From the NCBI GenBank assembly GCA_028357285.1, contig JAOMWM010000002.1, positions 62,001 through 126,000 of the forward strand: 64,000 nucleotides of DNA, given 5' to 3'. This DNA is from Schleiferiaceae bacterium (lineage in GTDB: Bacteria; Bacteroidota; Bacteroidia; Flavobacteriales; Schleiferiaceae). A program made the position numbers and the translations under genes. The stretch's first letter is position 1. The number at the start of each line of letters is the position of its first letter. The notes below the pieces were generated by a model, which saw only the letters and a program-made list of their open reading frames with translations, ran no database searches and was not told the DNA's origin. Positions 54,901 to 62,475 of the stretch are shown one piece after another.

Positions 54901-57816
54901 CAATACCCATCCAGAATAGCAAAGGGACAGCAATGAATCTGTCGTGCTAATAAAGATGGAGTCTTGAATGCTTTTGATTTGCTTGGCCTCATATTGGACC
55001 ACTAGATACGTGGTATCAAAAGGCGCCAATGCAGTATCTGCCCAATAAACAGTCAGCAGAGAGTCGGTAGACCATGCGGAATCTAATTGGGCCCAACCAC
55101 ACCCCTCATTCCATAGCAAAATGCTATCGACGACTAGAGCATTACTTAATAACGTATCAAAATTTGAACATGATAAGGCCGAATGCGCCAAAGACGAAGG
55201 GCCGTCCAGTTCCAGCGTAACAGGCAAATTCATCAACGGATGATCGGGATCTCCATTGATGAACTCAATGCCTAGGTTATACATCCCTGAGGCCAATCCT
55301 TTGGTATATACCTGAAGGACGACCTTTTGCGAATCTCCGGGCAATATGGATCCGGAGGTGGGGTTAGTTTGTACCGACCTGTTGGCATTACTCATGATTT
55401 TTACATTATCCACCACCCAACTATTCCCGCTACTCGCATATGTTTTTTGGATGAAACGAATCTGTGTATGTGATGACCTCCCCGCAATGGGCAGCACCGC
55501 AAAGAAAGTTGGATAGGTGGACCACTCCCAGGTGTGGAATTGAGCGAAATCTGTCCAATTCGTTCCATTCAAACTGTACTGAAGGAACATAGGCATGTTG
55601 CCTCCAGCCGTGCCACAATTCCCTTGATACATCTGAAATTCAACGGTAGCGCCATCAATTACATTCAAAGGCCGTGTCGTAGCGGTCCGATTGTTGCCCC
55701 AGGCGCCTTTGAAGGTCAAACTCTTGCTGCCGGCGATGCTACCACAATTCAATGTGTCGGTCGCTCCTGGACCCCAGTTCAGCCAAAGCGTACTATCCAT
55801 TCCAGCGCCTTCAAAATCGTCGAAGTAAAATGTATCTGATTGTGTGATGGACCAATTCAAATTCTGCGTTCCCAGATTATATATGGTCATCGTATCCGAG
55901 ACCGTGTCCAAGCAAAGTGTTGAATACAAATAATAGGCATTGGTGTCCAATTCCGTGATGGGCGCATCCGATACATTGAGCGCGACACAAAAGGCATAGG
56001 TACTGTCCTGGGTGGCTATAAAAATGGTATCAGAGAATTGGCCACTCGTTGCACTAAAAAAGTCAAAGGGGACATACATCGAATCGTACGGCTGGACATT
56101 AGCCGGCAAAACCAAATTTTGTAGTCTACCGCTCGAACCTTGAATGGAAGTAAACCGCAAAGAATCACACCCCGAATTATACATCAATAGTGAATCCCGG
56201 TGAACTCGCTTTGTATAACCGTAGCTCAAGGGACAACTGCCCTCTGCACTGTTTAATATCCCGGTGCCTTCGACCAACACCTCAACGGGCACGACTACGG
56301 TTGCATTGACCGTATCTTTCAACTGGAACACCATGTCGTAATGTTGCGTGCCTACACTGCCATTGGCTAGGAATGAGAATGTCACATAGGTGGAATCCCC
56401 GCCATACACAACAGCTTGATCCGTGCTAAGTTGAGTGCTGTAGGCGTCGCCCTCGAAGGATATTTCGTCAATAAAACAAACCGCACTTGTGCTGTTCGTG
56501 TAGACCTCAAAGGAGCGTATGTCTTGGGCTTGATCATAAAACTCACAATCTGCGATGTAGAGCGAATGATTCAAATACAAATCGAAGGTTTCGTTTTCCC
56601 AATCAATATTTTCATAGCTCACATGCACCCATGCAGGCCCTGTTGGTGAGGCAATAAAATTTTGGTTGGTTTGGGTATAGCCGTTTTTTCTATACCCCAC
56701 CGTGAGATATGCTGTGGCATAATCATAGGCGACAAAGCCAAAAACCGAATTATCCTGGTCGTCTCTTAAGTAAACAAATGAGCCCCGTTGATTATAGGTT
56801 CCTCCCCTAAAAGCAAATGAAACTTTGTTAGGACGCTGGGCCGGAAAAGTTCTTTGAACTGGATCGTATCCACCGGTTTTTCCAGAAATACGAAGTGAAC
56901 TCCCTCCACCATAGTTCTGGGTACTGGATTGCAGCGTGACCGCATTACTTCCATTAAAAACAAACCCGTCGAGGTTGCCCGGCAAATCAAAATCAGCGTG
57001 GAAAGACTCGTTGGTATCGAGCAAGGAGATATTGGTAATCATCCGGCCTGAACTGGCCAAATTATAAATGGTCACACCTGCGGTTACGGAATCACCACAT
57101 GATGCAACCAATTGTACGCTATCCGGGCTTACATCAAACACTGGACGCTCCTCGACAACAATGGTTTTTGTGGTAGAATCAGATCCCTGACAATTCGATG
57201 CTTTCAGTTGAACCAAATGACTTCCTGCCGCGCTAAAAACATGGCTGGGTGAAAACTTTGAAGATGTTGTGCCGTCGTCAAAATCCCATTCCATTTCATC
57301 TTGGCTGGAGCTCAAGTTTGTGAAATCCACCGAGGTGTTGAACGGAATTACTGTGTCACTCGCAGTAAAGGCTGCAGACGGGGCGGTTGTAGAATCTGTG
57401 GTCCAGCTTAACTGAAAACCAGGATTAGAATTAAAACTGGCATAAAACCTGAAATACAACACCTTGGCGCTCGTCACTATGGGCGTATTTAATGTAGGAG
57501 GGTTTGTATTCGTATAGACGGCGATCCAAGAATTATTAGACTCGTCCCTACAATACAAAGCGGAACCAAAGCTTCCTACACTAAAAGATGTAAAGGTGAA
57601 TGTCACCACACCATCGCCTGGAGGATCGATAAACACTTCGCCAACATCGCCGGAACTGTAATTACCGTTGGCCCCTCCACCGTCTACCAATATACCAGAA
57701 CACGCTCTAATGGTATCCTTAGAATAATCTGTTGGAATCAAATATGTGTTTTGACTTTTCGAAACGAAGGCCATTCCCAAAAACAGGATTGAAAGTAGGG
57801 CTTTGATAGATTTCAT
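51976..57816 (-). CDS. Giant modular T9SS surface protein with four-fold repeated scaffold
   Basis: The protein has 1946 residues and a signal peptide (1-21). In order it has a CUB-like domain (22-140) and a PKD domain (143-222, DFDDGTTSS). Four A-B repeat pairs follow: A1 226-515/B1 520-616, A2 618-872/B2 876-973, A3 975-1279/B3 1283-1380 and A4 1383-1607/B4 1610-1708. Two PKD domains (1710-1865) and a T9SS sorting domain (1876-1946, IYPAPTTGPIHIQ) close the chain. A modules end with ISTNDPLQSS-like choice-of-anchor-D strands, and B modules carry NSGC/NEGC/NIGC/NTGC. Each A module holds a different insert: a concanavalin-like domain in A1, a jelly-roll (FDDFEG) in A2, a flavodoxin/GATase-like domain in A3 (1018-1210) and a P-domain-like insert in A4. 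The function is unknown; adhesion or substrate binding is likely. Confidence 0.85.
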   Translation of the reverse strand: MKSIKALLSILFLGMAFVSKSQNTYLIPTDYSKDTIRACSGILVDGGGANGNYSSGDVGEVFIDPPGDGVVTFTFTSFSVGSFGSALYCRDESNNSWIAVYTNTNPPTLNTPIVTSAKVLYFRFYASFNSNPGFQLSWTTDSTTAPSAAFTASDTVIPFNTSVDFTNLSSSQDEMEWDFDDGTTSSKFSPSHVFSAAGSHLVQLKASNCQGSDSTTKTIVVEERPVFDVSPDSVQLVASCGDSVTAGVTIYNLASSGRMITNISLLDTNESFHADFDLPGNLDGFVFNGSNAVTLQSSTQNYGGGSSLRISGKTGGYDPVQRTFPAQRPNKVSFAFRGGTYNQRGSFVYLRDDQDNSVFGFVAYDYATAYLTVGYRKNGYTQTNQNFIASPTGPAWVHVSYENIDWENETFDLYLNHSLYIADCEFYDQAQDIRSFEVYTNSTSAVCFIDEISFEGDAYSTQLSTDQAVVYGGDSTYVTFSFLANGSVGTQHYDMVFQLKDTVNATVVVPVEVLVEGTGILNSAEGSCPLSYGYTKRVHRDSLLMYNSGCDSLRFTSIQGSSGRLQNLVLPANVQPYDSMYVPFDFFSATSGQFSDTIFIATQDSTYAFCVALNVSDAPITELDTNAYYLYSTLCLDTVSDTMTIYNLGTQNLNWSITQSDTFYFDDFEGAGMDSTLWLNWGPGATDTLNCGSIAGSKSLTFKGAWGNNRTATTRPLNVIDGATVEFQMYQGNCGTAGGNMPMFLQYSLNGTNWTDFAQFHTWEWSTYPTFFAVLPIAGRSSHTQIRFIQKTYASSGNSWVVDNVKIMSNANRSVQTNPTSGSILPGDSQKVVLQVYTKGLASGMYNLGIEFINGDPDHPLMNLPVTLELDGPSSLAHSALSCSNFDTLLSNALVVDSILLWNEGCGWAQLDSAWSTDSLLTVYWADTALAPFDTTYLVVQYEAKQIKSIQDSIFISTTDSLLSLCYSGWVLEAPSLTLSEDSITAVSLDCQDTIDVQFYVGNDAPSATSLRWSLAPKNHLNVVMVNAQVFATLAGNIEDVLEENPLIQIKKVNSVQDVVAQLSWADVVIFPPVTTIAVSSNYQNIETDLQGFVAKGGTMVVMGSPNISKILSIDFMNATVGSNHSNQLLSVSNVPPYTNGVTSFTAQNAAYSLIFNHVKPPAQHIITKTANDHIYSIMNLEDGKLIYFGFTFAQVYDEIKLLLHNLMKEAYDRKSVDFSWLSLSPTQGFITGGDSTQVTGQIFSSSLRSGIKECVIEISTNDPLQSSTILPLQFNLQGKGELASGSGCIDLGEVPYNARTIATLSLENIGCADLLLQSMSSTDTSLSAWATLPGVRIAPADSSAFPLSLNHPSLGVHQDTITFYTNADTLALCVSYESLGAAKLKFDPDTTLYASVNQCKGSINKVISLENIGLDTLNYHLQIGDRYDSTDTQEWNYNPSQYYQKVTHTFNNVISSDTLFYEMIINGEFSGSTSRFYIYVNGTSSAFFYDNDKPDYTNDTISGYFTGSVLQNALNQGFVKLDVYLFDGTFHTGQYCTMNVAQYNSCPWATFSGPNQGSIDTSGQNSRTITLDPSSLAVGTHKTTLFISSNDASKPLARLPIEFEVMSLPELALSNDSIYYGTITSIGGAHDSVLVVNTGCNTLQISNISSSNNEFIPGWTTKNIGVGNGEWLPITYTAQTPGNASGTLTLLSNDTTRIIYVNGTAQVAPTANFTYQITNSCKGKVSFANTSTAATSYLWDFGNGNSSSATDPNTTFDKPGTYVVMLIAQNVVGGDTVTMNVNLPDVLFTHGVYPDTAGLGPILFSDSSLVPISRQWSFGDGNTSTDSALFHTYNSPGTYFVTLGTENAAGCTETEVRMIYIKNDIGLVDLKPNSLIIYPAPTTGPIHIQTNAIVEFVEVYNARGEHVLRTPCSTQLDLSTLPAGSYWLRIRGTGWEEVRMVELIH

Positions 57817-57923
57817 GGATTGGTATAGAGGCAGGTCAAATAATCTCTATCCAATTTAACGCTTTATTCTTCAATTAGGTAAAAAATTTCTTCCGTACCG
57901 TGAACTGACCCAGTGCCCAAAAT

Positions 57924-57954
57924 AAAAACCCGAGCCTCCGGCTCGGGTTTTTAT
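57924..57954 (-). terminator. Terminator of the Gfo/Idh-DUF1080 operon
   Basis: AAAAACCCGAGCC-TCC-GGCTCGGGTTTTT is a perfect 13-bp inverted repeat with T runs on both sides. It lies 30 bases past the DUF1080 stop, upstream of the giant surface protein gene. It is strong in the minus direction. Confidence 0.9.
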
Positions 57955-57983
57955 TTTTCTAGGAAAATTTTCGGAATCGAAAA

Positions 57984-58820
57984 TTATTCTTCAATCGCTT
58001 CAGCTTCTGCCGACGCAAGCGACTTAATCTTCAAGTTGCGGTACCACACGTTATCGCCGTGGTCCTGCAGCGCAATCCCACCCTTGCGGTAGGTGCCGTA
58101 TCCAGGGAATTCATGGAATTTCGACGCCGCAACATCCGCACGCCACGCATCGTCGAAGAGGTCGCGATCCACGATGACCACGCCGTTGAGCTTCTGGGTG
58201 AGGTGACCGTTTTGAACGATAATTTCGAACTGGTTCCATTCCCCTGCGAGCTTGGCGGCGCCTTCCGGAGCTGCATTGATATCGTACAGATCCCCTGCAC
58301 GGTGTTTGTGGATCGCGGCATCGGGATGGCCTTCAGTGGAATCGGTCCCGTTGTCTAACACTTGCATTTCTAATCCCGTCATCCAGCAGTACGGATACTG
58401 CTCGGTATCCTCGTTGATGAGGTAGATGATGCCGGAATTTCCGCGTTCGCCTATCTTCCATTCCCCCTTGAAGTGGAAGTTTTCAAATTCCCGGATCGAA
58501 CCGTCAATATCCTGGTACACGATATCGCCACCACCGTTGACTTGCCAGTCCTCTTTGTTGCTCGCGTCCAAATGCAAGGCCTCGTCTTCGATGACCCACG
58601 CTTTGCCAATCACCGTATCGCCGTACTTGCGGAAATTGCCGGTGCATTGGCCGTCGAACAGGAGCTCCCAGCCGTCGATGATTTCGGCTTCTGTGATGTT
58701 ATTGTGCAATTTTTCAGGAGCGTCGGCCGTTTCTTCGGCCGGCGCATCAACGGGTGCTTCAGCAGGTGCGGTGCAGGCGACGGCAAAAAGAGCCGCGGCA
58801 GATAGAAGGAGATGTTTCAT
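57984..58820 (-). CDS. DUF1080 / 3-keto-disaccharide hydrolase-like lipoprotein
   Basis: This 278-residue lipoprotein (ALFAVAC lipobox) has an Ala/Glu/Pro-rich linker (20-37). The DUF1080 concanavalin-like domain follows: GWELLFDGQCTGNFRKYG, FENFHFKGEWKIGERGNSGIIYLI, LEMQVLDNG and KGGIALQDHGDNVWYRNLKIK. The family is now linked to hydrolysis of 3-keto-glycosides in the periplasm. It is the last gene of a four-gene operon that includes an oxidoreductase and an isomerase-like barrel, which supports that role. The 30-base gap to the esterase gene and the strong terminator after it define the operon end. Confidence 0.88.
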   Translation of the reverse strand: MKHLLLSAAALFAVACTAPAEAPVDAPAEETADAPEKLHNNITEAEIIDGWELLFDGQCTGNFRKYGDTVIGKAWVIEDEALHLDASNKEDWQVNGGGDIVYQDIDGSIREFENFHFKGEWKIGERGNSGIIYLINEDTEQYPYCWMTGLEMQVLDNGTDSTEGHPDAAIHKHRAGDLYDINAAPEGAAKLAGEWNQFEIIVQNGHLTQKLNGVVIVDRDLFDDAWRADVAASKFHEFPGYGTYRKGGIALQDHGDNVWYRNLKIKSLASAEAEAIEE

Positions 58821-58850
58821 TCGTGCTAAAAATTGAGTTTTGAGTTGAGT

Positions 58851-60158
58851 TTATGGTTTAATCTTCACGGTCAATTCGTCCAGACGCTCTTTGTAGCGGG
58901 GCAAAGGATCCAGTAAAATCGCTTTTTTCATGCATTCTGCCGCCGCAGGATAGGCTTGAGTGGCTTCATAAAAATCGGCCATAGAATCATAGGCATTCGC
59001 ACTGTTAGGAAAATGTTCCAGCGCTGCTGTAAAATACATTTCTGATTTCTCCAGATCGCCCATATCCATTTGCATGTAGCCTGACATATTGAGCAATTCC
59101 TCTGGATACGGGGGCACCGCATAGCCGAAGTTGTGTTCCAATTTTGCTGCTCTATTATTGATAATCTTCGACAGCGTTGCAACCGACGTCGCTGGATCGT
59201 TGATTTTGTGCGTACCCTCCATTTGATACCAATCGAACAGGGCAATCAACCCCTCCATTAAAGAGGGCAAGGGTACCGTACCGTGCAAATCTCTTTCAAA
59301 GAATTGGAATCCCACACGAAGTCCAGTAGGGGCTAATGCTTCCAATTGGTCGACAGTCTTGAGGATGGCACGAGGAAATTCGGTTGGCCAAGAATCGTCT
59401 TCACGCACATTTTCCAATGTTACAGAAGTGTCTTGCATATGCAATTGGCCACTCATGGTGATGAACACCGAACGGCCCTCGAGGGAGGGCGTACTCAACT
59501 TTTCCGGGAGTACCTCATGATAATGTCCGCCGCTCCAATCCATGCTTGGATCGATCGCGAGGTAGTAGTTGAACAGTTCGGGGCGCTCGGCTAGGGCAAA
59601 TAAGGTGAAGAGTCCGCCGTAGGAATGTCCGATCAGGGTTCTGAATTGGGTCACCGGATAATTGGCCTCCACATGAGGGACCAATTCTTTCTCAATAAAT
59701 TCCAGGAAAGCAGCCGCTCCACCATCAGCAACGGCATTGGGCGTCATCGCCACCTCCATCTTATCTGCAGACCCAATGGCCTGCGCTTTCACAACCTTCG
59801 GCGGCGTCAAATCCCGAGTTCGATCTACTGCATTTGAAATGCCAATGATGATCATATCCGGCGTGTATCCGCCACTGTAATAATCCTGCACCGTACCTGC
59901 CGCCGGCAACAGCACATCGCCGTCCAGTAAAAATGCCACCGGGTACTTCTGCGCACTGCCCGGCGTATAGGTCAAAGGAAAATCCACATAAATGAGCCGG
60001 TCCTCATTCAACACTTCAGAATGTACGGTGTCTGGAACGCCGCGCTGCTGTAAAAATTCTGGGCCCGATTGCGCAACGGCGCCCCGGAGTCCCATCAGCA
60101 TACTGCACATCAAAAGAAAGGCGAAGCGACACTGCGACATTGAGAATTTGTAACTCAT
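58851..60158 (-). CDS. Secreted alpha/beta hydrolase (esterase D/IroE-like) with C-terminal TPR
   Basis: This 435-residue protein has a signal peptide (cleavage near VAQ, residue 30). The hydrolase fold resembles the putative esterase (Fes/IroE) family: YPVAFLLDGDVLLPAAG, the nucleophile elbow LIGHSYGGLFTLFALAERP, and a likely catalytic His in ERDLHGTVPLPSL. Residues 350-430 look like tetratricopeptide repeats (GDLEKSEMYFTAALEHFPN, YPAAAECMKKAILLDP). A second ATG at 60140 is also possible. Within the keto-sugar operon it might remove acyl groups from the sugar substrate, which is inference. Confidence 0.78.
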   Translation of the reverse strand: MSYKFSMSQCRFAFLLMCSMLMGLRGAVAQSGPEFLQQRGVPDTVHSEVLNEDRLIYVDFPLTYTPGSAQKYPVAFLLDGDVLLPAAGTVQDYYSGGYTPDMIIIGISNAVDRTRDLTPPKVVKAQAIGSADKMEVAMTPNAVADGGAAAFLEFIEKELVPHVEANYPVTQFRTLIGHSYGGLFTLFALAERPELFNYYLAIDPSMDWSGGHYHEVLPEKLSTPSLEGRSVFITMSGQLHMQDTSVTLENVREDDSWPTEFPRAILKTVDQLEALAPTGLRVGFQFFERDLHGTVPLPSLMEGLIALFDWYQMEGTHKINDPATSVATLSKIINNRAAKLEHNFGYAVPPYPEELLNMSGYMQMDMGDLEKSEMYFTAALEHFPNSANAYDSMADFYEATQAYPAAAECMKKAILLDPLPRYKERLDELTVKIKP

Positions 60159-60173
60159 TTATTTGGGGGGTTT

Positions 60174-61232
60174 TTATTGATCCAATCCTAATGCCTTGCG
60201 GTTCGCGGCTCTGTCTACGCCCGTTGCGGCGAAGTCGTCGAAGGCGCGCGAGGCCACTGGGATGATCCAATCGGCGATGCGTTCTGCGCCCTCGCGCGCA
60301 CCGGCAGCCGAATCTTTCAAACAGCACTCCCATTCTAGCACGGCCCAACCTTCGTAATCGTATTGGGCGAGCTTGGCAAAAATGGCAGGAAAATCGATCT
60401 CTCCATCGCCCACGGAACGGAATCGGCCGGCGCGTTCTACCCAAGGAAGGTAGCCACCGTAGGCACCGGTTCTAGCGTCCGGGTTAAATTCTGCGTCCTT
60501 CACATGGAAGGCTTTAATGCGTTCGTGGTACAGGTCGATGTAGCCCAAATAATCCATCCCCTGCAAAACCAGGTGGGAAGGATCGTACAGCATGTTTGCA
60601 CGCTGGTGGCCGCCTACCACATCGAGGAAGCGTTCAAAGGTGGCTCCGTCATGCAGGTCTTCACCCGGATGAATTTCATAGGCCAGATCTACGCCACAAC
60701 TGTCGAAATGATTAAGAATTGGCAACCATCTACGGCCCAATTCCTCAAACGCCTCTTCCACCAACCCCGCCGGTCGTTGCGGCCAAGGATAGAAATACGG
60801 CCAGGCCAATGCGCCTGAAAACGTCGGATGGGCTGTAAGTCCCAAACGTTGTGAAGCCGTTGCGGCAAGATGTAATTGGTCCACCGCCCACGCCATGCGC
60901 GCTTTGGGATTTCCATGAACCTCAGCCGGGGCAAATGCATCAAATTGCGCGTCGAAGGCCGGGTGAACAGCCACGAGCTGGCCCTGTAAATGGGTACTTA
61001 ATTCCGTGATTTGTATACCGTGCTCCGCAGCAATGCCTGTGAGTTCATCTGCCGCATCTTGGCTGTTCGCCACCTTTTTAAGGTCCATGAATCGGCCATC
61101 CCAGGAAGGGATTTGTATCCCCTTGTACCCAAGGTCGGCAGCCCATTTACAAATGGACGCCCATGAATTGAACGGGGCGAGGTCGTCTGCGAATTGGGCG
61201 ATAAAAATGCCCGGTCCTTTCAGCGTTTTCAT
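60174..61232 (-). CDS. Cytoplasmic TIM-barrel sugar isomerase/epimerase
   Basis: The 352-residue protein has no signal peptide. Family blocks are MKTLKGPGIFIAQFADDLAPFNSW at the start, LAYEIHPGEDLHDG (metal-binding Glu and His), NMLYDPSHLVLQGMDYL, IKAFHVKDAEF and WAVLEWECCLKD. These give the Glu-Asp-His-Glu metal site of the AP-endonuclease-2-like barrel. Its start overlaps the stop of the Gfo/Idh gene (ATGA), so translation is coupled. It probably isomerises or lyses the keto-sugar made by the partner enzyme; the exact reaction is not known. Confidence 0.85.
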   Translation of the reverse strand: MKTLKGPGIFIAQFADDLAPFNSWASICKWAADLGYKGIQIPSWDGRFMDLKKVANSQDAADELTGIAAEHGIQITELSTHLQGQLVAVHPAFDAQFDAFAPAEVHGNPKARMAWAVDQLHLAATASQRLGLTAHPTFSGALAWPYFYPWPQRPAGLVEEAFEELGRRWLPILNHFDSCGVDLAYEIHPGEDLHDGATFERFLDVVGGHQRANMLYDPSHLVLQGMDYLGYIDLYHERIKAFHVKDAEFNPDARTGAYGGYLPWVERAGRFRSVGDGEIDFPAIFAKLAQYDYEGWAVLEWECCLKDSAAGAREGAERIADWIIPVASRAFDDFAATGVDRAANRKALGLDQ

Positions 61233-62374
61233 AGTGCTGTGTATTTTTCGTTTCCAGCGTTGTTGGTGACAATCGCTTCGATGAATTTCATACCGCGCAC
61301 ACCGTCTTCAATACCCGGGTAGTCCAGGTGCGGATGCTGCGCTTTTCCAGTTTCGTGGGCACGAACATGGGCCGCGAAATTTTTGTAGAGGTTGGCAAAC
61401 GCCTCAAGGTAGCCTTCCGGGTGGCCCGGAGGTATGCGGTGGTTCGCCAGGGACCAGTCCGATGTCCCCGGGCCTCCCGTACGCAATTTTACCACTGGCG
61501 CGTCCAATGGCATAAGCGTTAAGCTGTTATTATCGGTGTGTTCCCAGCAAAGACCGCCCTTTTCTCCAAAAACACGAATCTTCACATTGTTTTCCTCACC
61601 TGCGGCAATTTGCGTCGCCATGAGAACGCCCGTGGCGCCTGAGGTGGTGCGGAAGAGTACGGCACCATCGTCGTCCAAAGCGCGCCCGTGGACGACGGTG
61701 TTTAATTGGGCACAGACCTCCACAATCTCTTCGCCACTCACGTATTCCGCAAGGTTAAAAGCGTGTGTCCCTATATCTCCCATAGCGCCAACTTTCCCCG
61801 ATTTTGTCGGGTCCGTTCGCCACGCCGCCTGCGTATGGTCCCCGCCCTCTAAATAGGTCGACAACCAGCCTTGCGGATATTCTACATAGATCTTACGGAC
61901 TTTTCCGAGCGCACCGGAAGCGATCTGGTGCTTGGCCTCTTTGACCATGGGATACCCGGTGTAGGTGTGCGTCAAACAGAAGAGCCCTTTGGCGTTTTTC
62001 ACCCCTGCTTCGATGGCATAGGCTTCTTCCATGGAGGTGCAGAGGGGCTTGTCGAGCACGACGTGATAGCCGGCTTCGAGCGCCGCGATGGTGGGAGCCG
62101 CATGCACGTGGTTGGGCGTAGTGATCATAATGACTTGGACACGCTCACTTGCGGGACGCTCCAACTCGGCTGAAATCAATTCTTGCCAACTCCCGTAGGC
62201 GCGGTCGTCGGAGATGCCTAGTTCACGTGCCGTTTCCAAACATTTTTCGGGTTTAGAGGAGAAGGCGCCAGCGACCAATTCATAGTCACCATCAATACGC
62301 GCAGCGATGCGGTGCACGCCGCCGATAAAACTACCTGGTCCGCCGCCAATCATGGCAGCACGTATCTTTTTCAT
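61229..62374 (-). CDS. Gfo/Idh/MocA-family sugar oxidoreductase
   Basis: This is a 381-residue NAD(P)-dependent oxidoreductase. The Rossmann segment MIGGGPGSFIGGVHRIAARI resembles the levoglucosan/inositol dehydrogenase group. The catalytic Lys lies in HVVLDKPLCTSMEEA and the His in MGDIGTHAFNLAEYVSGEE. It has no signal peptide and is therefore cytosolic. It is the first gene of the operon leading to the DUF1080 lipoprotein. A likely role is reversible oxidation at C3 of a sugar, inferred from the operon. A palindrome lies upstream at 62420. Confidence 0.9.
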   Translation of the reverse strand: MKKIRAAMIGGGPGSFIGGVHRIAARIDGDYELVAGAFSSKPEKCLETARELGISDDRAYGSWQELISAELERPASERVQVIMITTPNHVHAAPTIAALEAGYHVVLDKPLCTSMEEAYAIEAGVKNAKGLFCLTHTYTGYPMVKEAKHQIASGALGKVRKIYVEYPQGWLSTYLEGGDHTQAAWRTDPTKSGKVGAMGDIGTHAFNLAEYVSGEEIVEVCAQLNTVVHGRALDDDGAVLFRTTSGATGVLMATQIAAGEENNVKIRVFGEKGGLCWEHTDNNSLTLMPLDAPVVKLRTGGPGTSDWSLANHRIPPGHPEGYLEAFANLYKNFAAHVRAHETGKAQHPHLDYPGIEDGVRGMKFIEAIVTNNAGNEKYTAL

Positions 62375-62419
62375 AGGAGAGTTAACGCGTTAGAACGCCC
62401 AAAATACACAATAAACTAC

Positions 62420-62436
62420 GACACTAAAAAAGTGTC
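62420..62436. promoter_or_regulatory. Palindrome between divergent genes
   Basis: GACACT-AAAAA-AGTGTC is a perfect 6-bp inverted repeat with a 5-bp spacer. It lies 46 bases upstream of the Gfo/Idh ATG and 40 bases upstream of the divergent surface protein ATG. It may be an operator for either gene. Confidence 0.45.
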
Positions 62437-62475
62437 TCAACTTTAATGTATCTTCATTGCACAAATTGATTTCCC

